64,000 nt of DNA from Roseiarcus sp963820775 (GTDB lineage Bacteria > Pseudomonadota > Alphaproteobacteria > Rhizobiales > Beijerinckiaceae): contig CAWGBF010000014.1 of assembly GCA_963820775.1 (NCBI GenBank), positions 53,541 to 117,540 on the forward strand, given 5' to 3'. Shown here piece after piece: positions 63,939 through 64,000 of the stretch. The notes beneath the pieces were generated by a model. The model had not been told where the DNA came from and made no database searches. It saw only the letters and a program-made list of their open reading frames with translations. Position 1 is the first letter of the stretch. Each line of letters begins with the position of its first letter. A program made the position numbers and the translations under genes.

Positions 63939-64000
63939 CCAATCCGGACCACACCGGAAAACGCCGACGCCCGTCGTCGCCACACCACAACCGGGGACAC

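Larger units (their letters stand above)
62580..64000 (+). mobile_element. Degenerate IS256-family insertion sequence
   Basis: Left end GTGTCCCGGCGCGTGGTGTAG (from 62580, shown here in part) and the inverse of the last 22 bases of the window, GTGTCCCCGGTTGTGGTGTGG, form imperfect terminal inverted repeats. The right end coincides with the window end, so the outer boundary cannot be confirmed. The enclosed transposase is broken by several frameshifts. Confidence 0.65.

Overview
The window is a GC-rich bacterial chromosome segment. Its gene content (HisG with a separate HisZ, MntR/MntH, LutABC, PEP-CTERM-type proteins, DUF1344, DUF1272) points to an alphaproteobacterium, probably Hyphomicrobiales. 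No rRNA, tRNA, CRISPR array or replication origin was recognised, so placement below class level is inference.

Layout. 1-5.5 kb: tag (DNA repair), an AcuI/YhdH-type reductase, and a large SAM-cyclase-ATPase-TPR signalling protein. 5.5-8.6 kb: a complete 3,100-bp IS1-like transposon with near-perfect ends and an 8-bp target duplication. It carries a transposase, an AAA ATPase with a TOPRIM-like C-terminus, and two small ORFs, and it sits directly upstream of the cyclase gene. 8.6-14.7 kb: an MFS transporter, decayed gene remnants, a TetR/MFS pair with matching operators, then hisZ-hisG. A decayed second copy of the hisG 3' end lies on the other side of the TetR/MFS pair. 14.9-23.9 kb: a frameshifted MscS channel, an Ada-like repair regulator, a DUF336 heme-binding protein, a PEP-CTERM protein, an FkbM methyltransferase gene broken by a duplicated ada fragment, a glycosyltransferase, a DUF2461 protein and pncB. 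24-29 kb: the lutABC lactate-oxidation operon, a tiny PEP-CTERM-like protein and an L,D-transpeptidase. 29-42 kb: repeat elements, MntR/MntH, a fatty acyl desaturase, a two-lobed aspartic-protease-like protein, an EamA transporter, a frameshifted DUF4105 protein, a Tat-exported isoaspartyl-methyltransferase-like protein and a dienelactone hydrolase.

42-50 kb holds a cupin-type XRE regulator, a complete Opp/Dpp-type ABC importer and an amidase. Together they look like uptake and hydrolysis of an amide or peptide. 50.7-61.3 kb is a one-directional block: a phytoene-dehydrogenase-like flavoenzyme, an arginine-deiminase-family enzyme, a Pot-type ABC importer (two of its genes frameshifted), a fatty-acid-desaturase-fold oxygenase, a TIM-barrel isomerase, a class II aldolase and a Rieske oxygenase. 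This looks like a dedicated catabolic or biosynthetic pathway whose substrate I cannot name. The window ends in decayed IS66 and IS256 elements.

Four otherwise intact non-transposon genes each carry one frameshift, and all four shift in the same direction (consistent with one extra base). Sequencing or assembly error must be separated from real gene decay before these genes are called pseudogenes.
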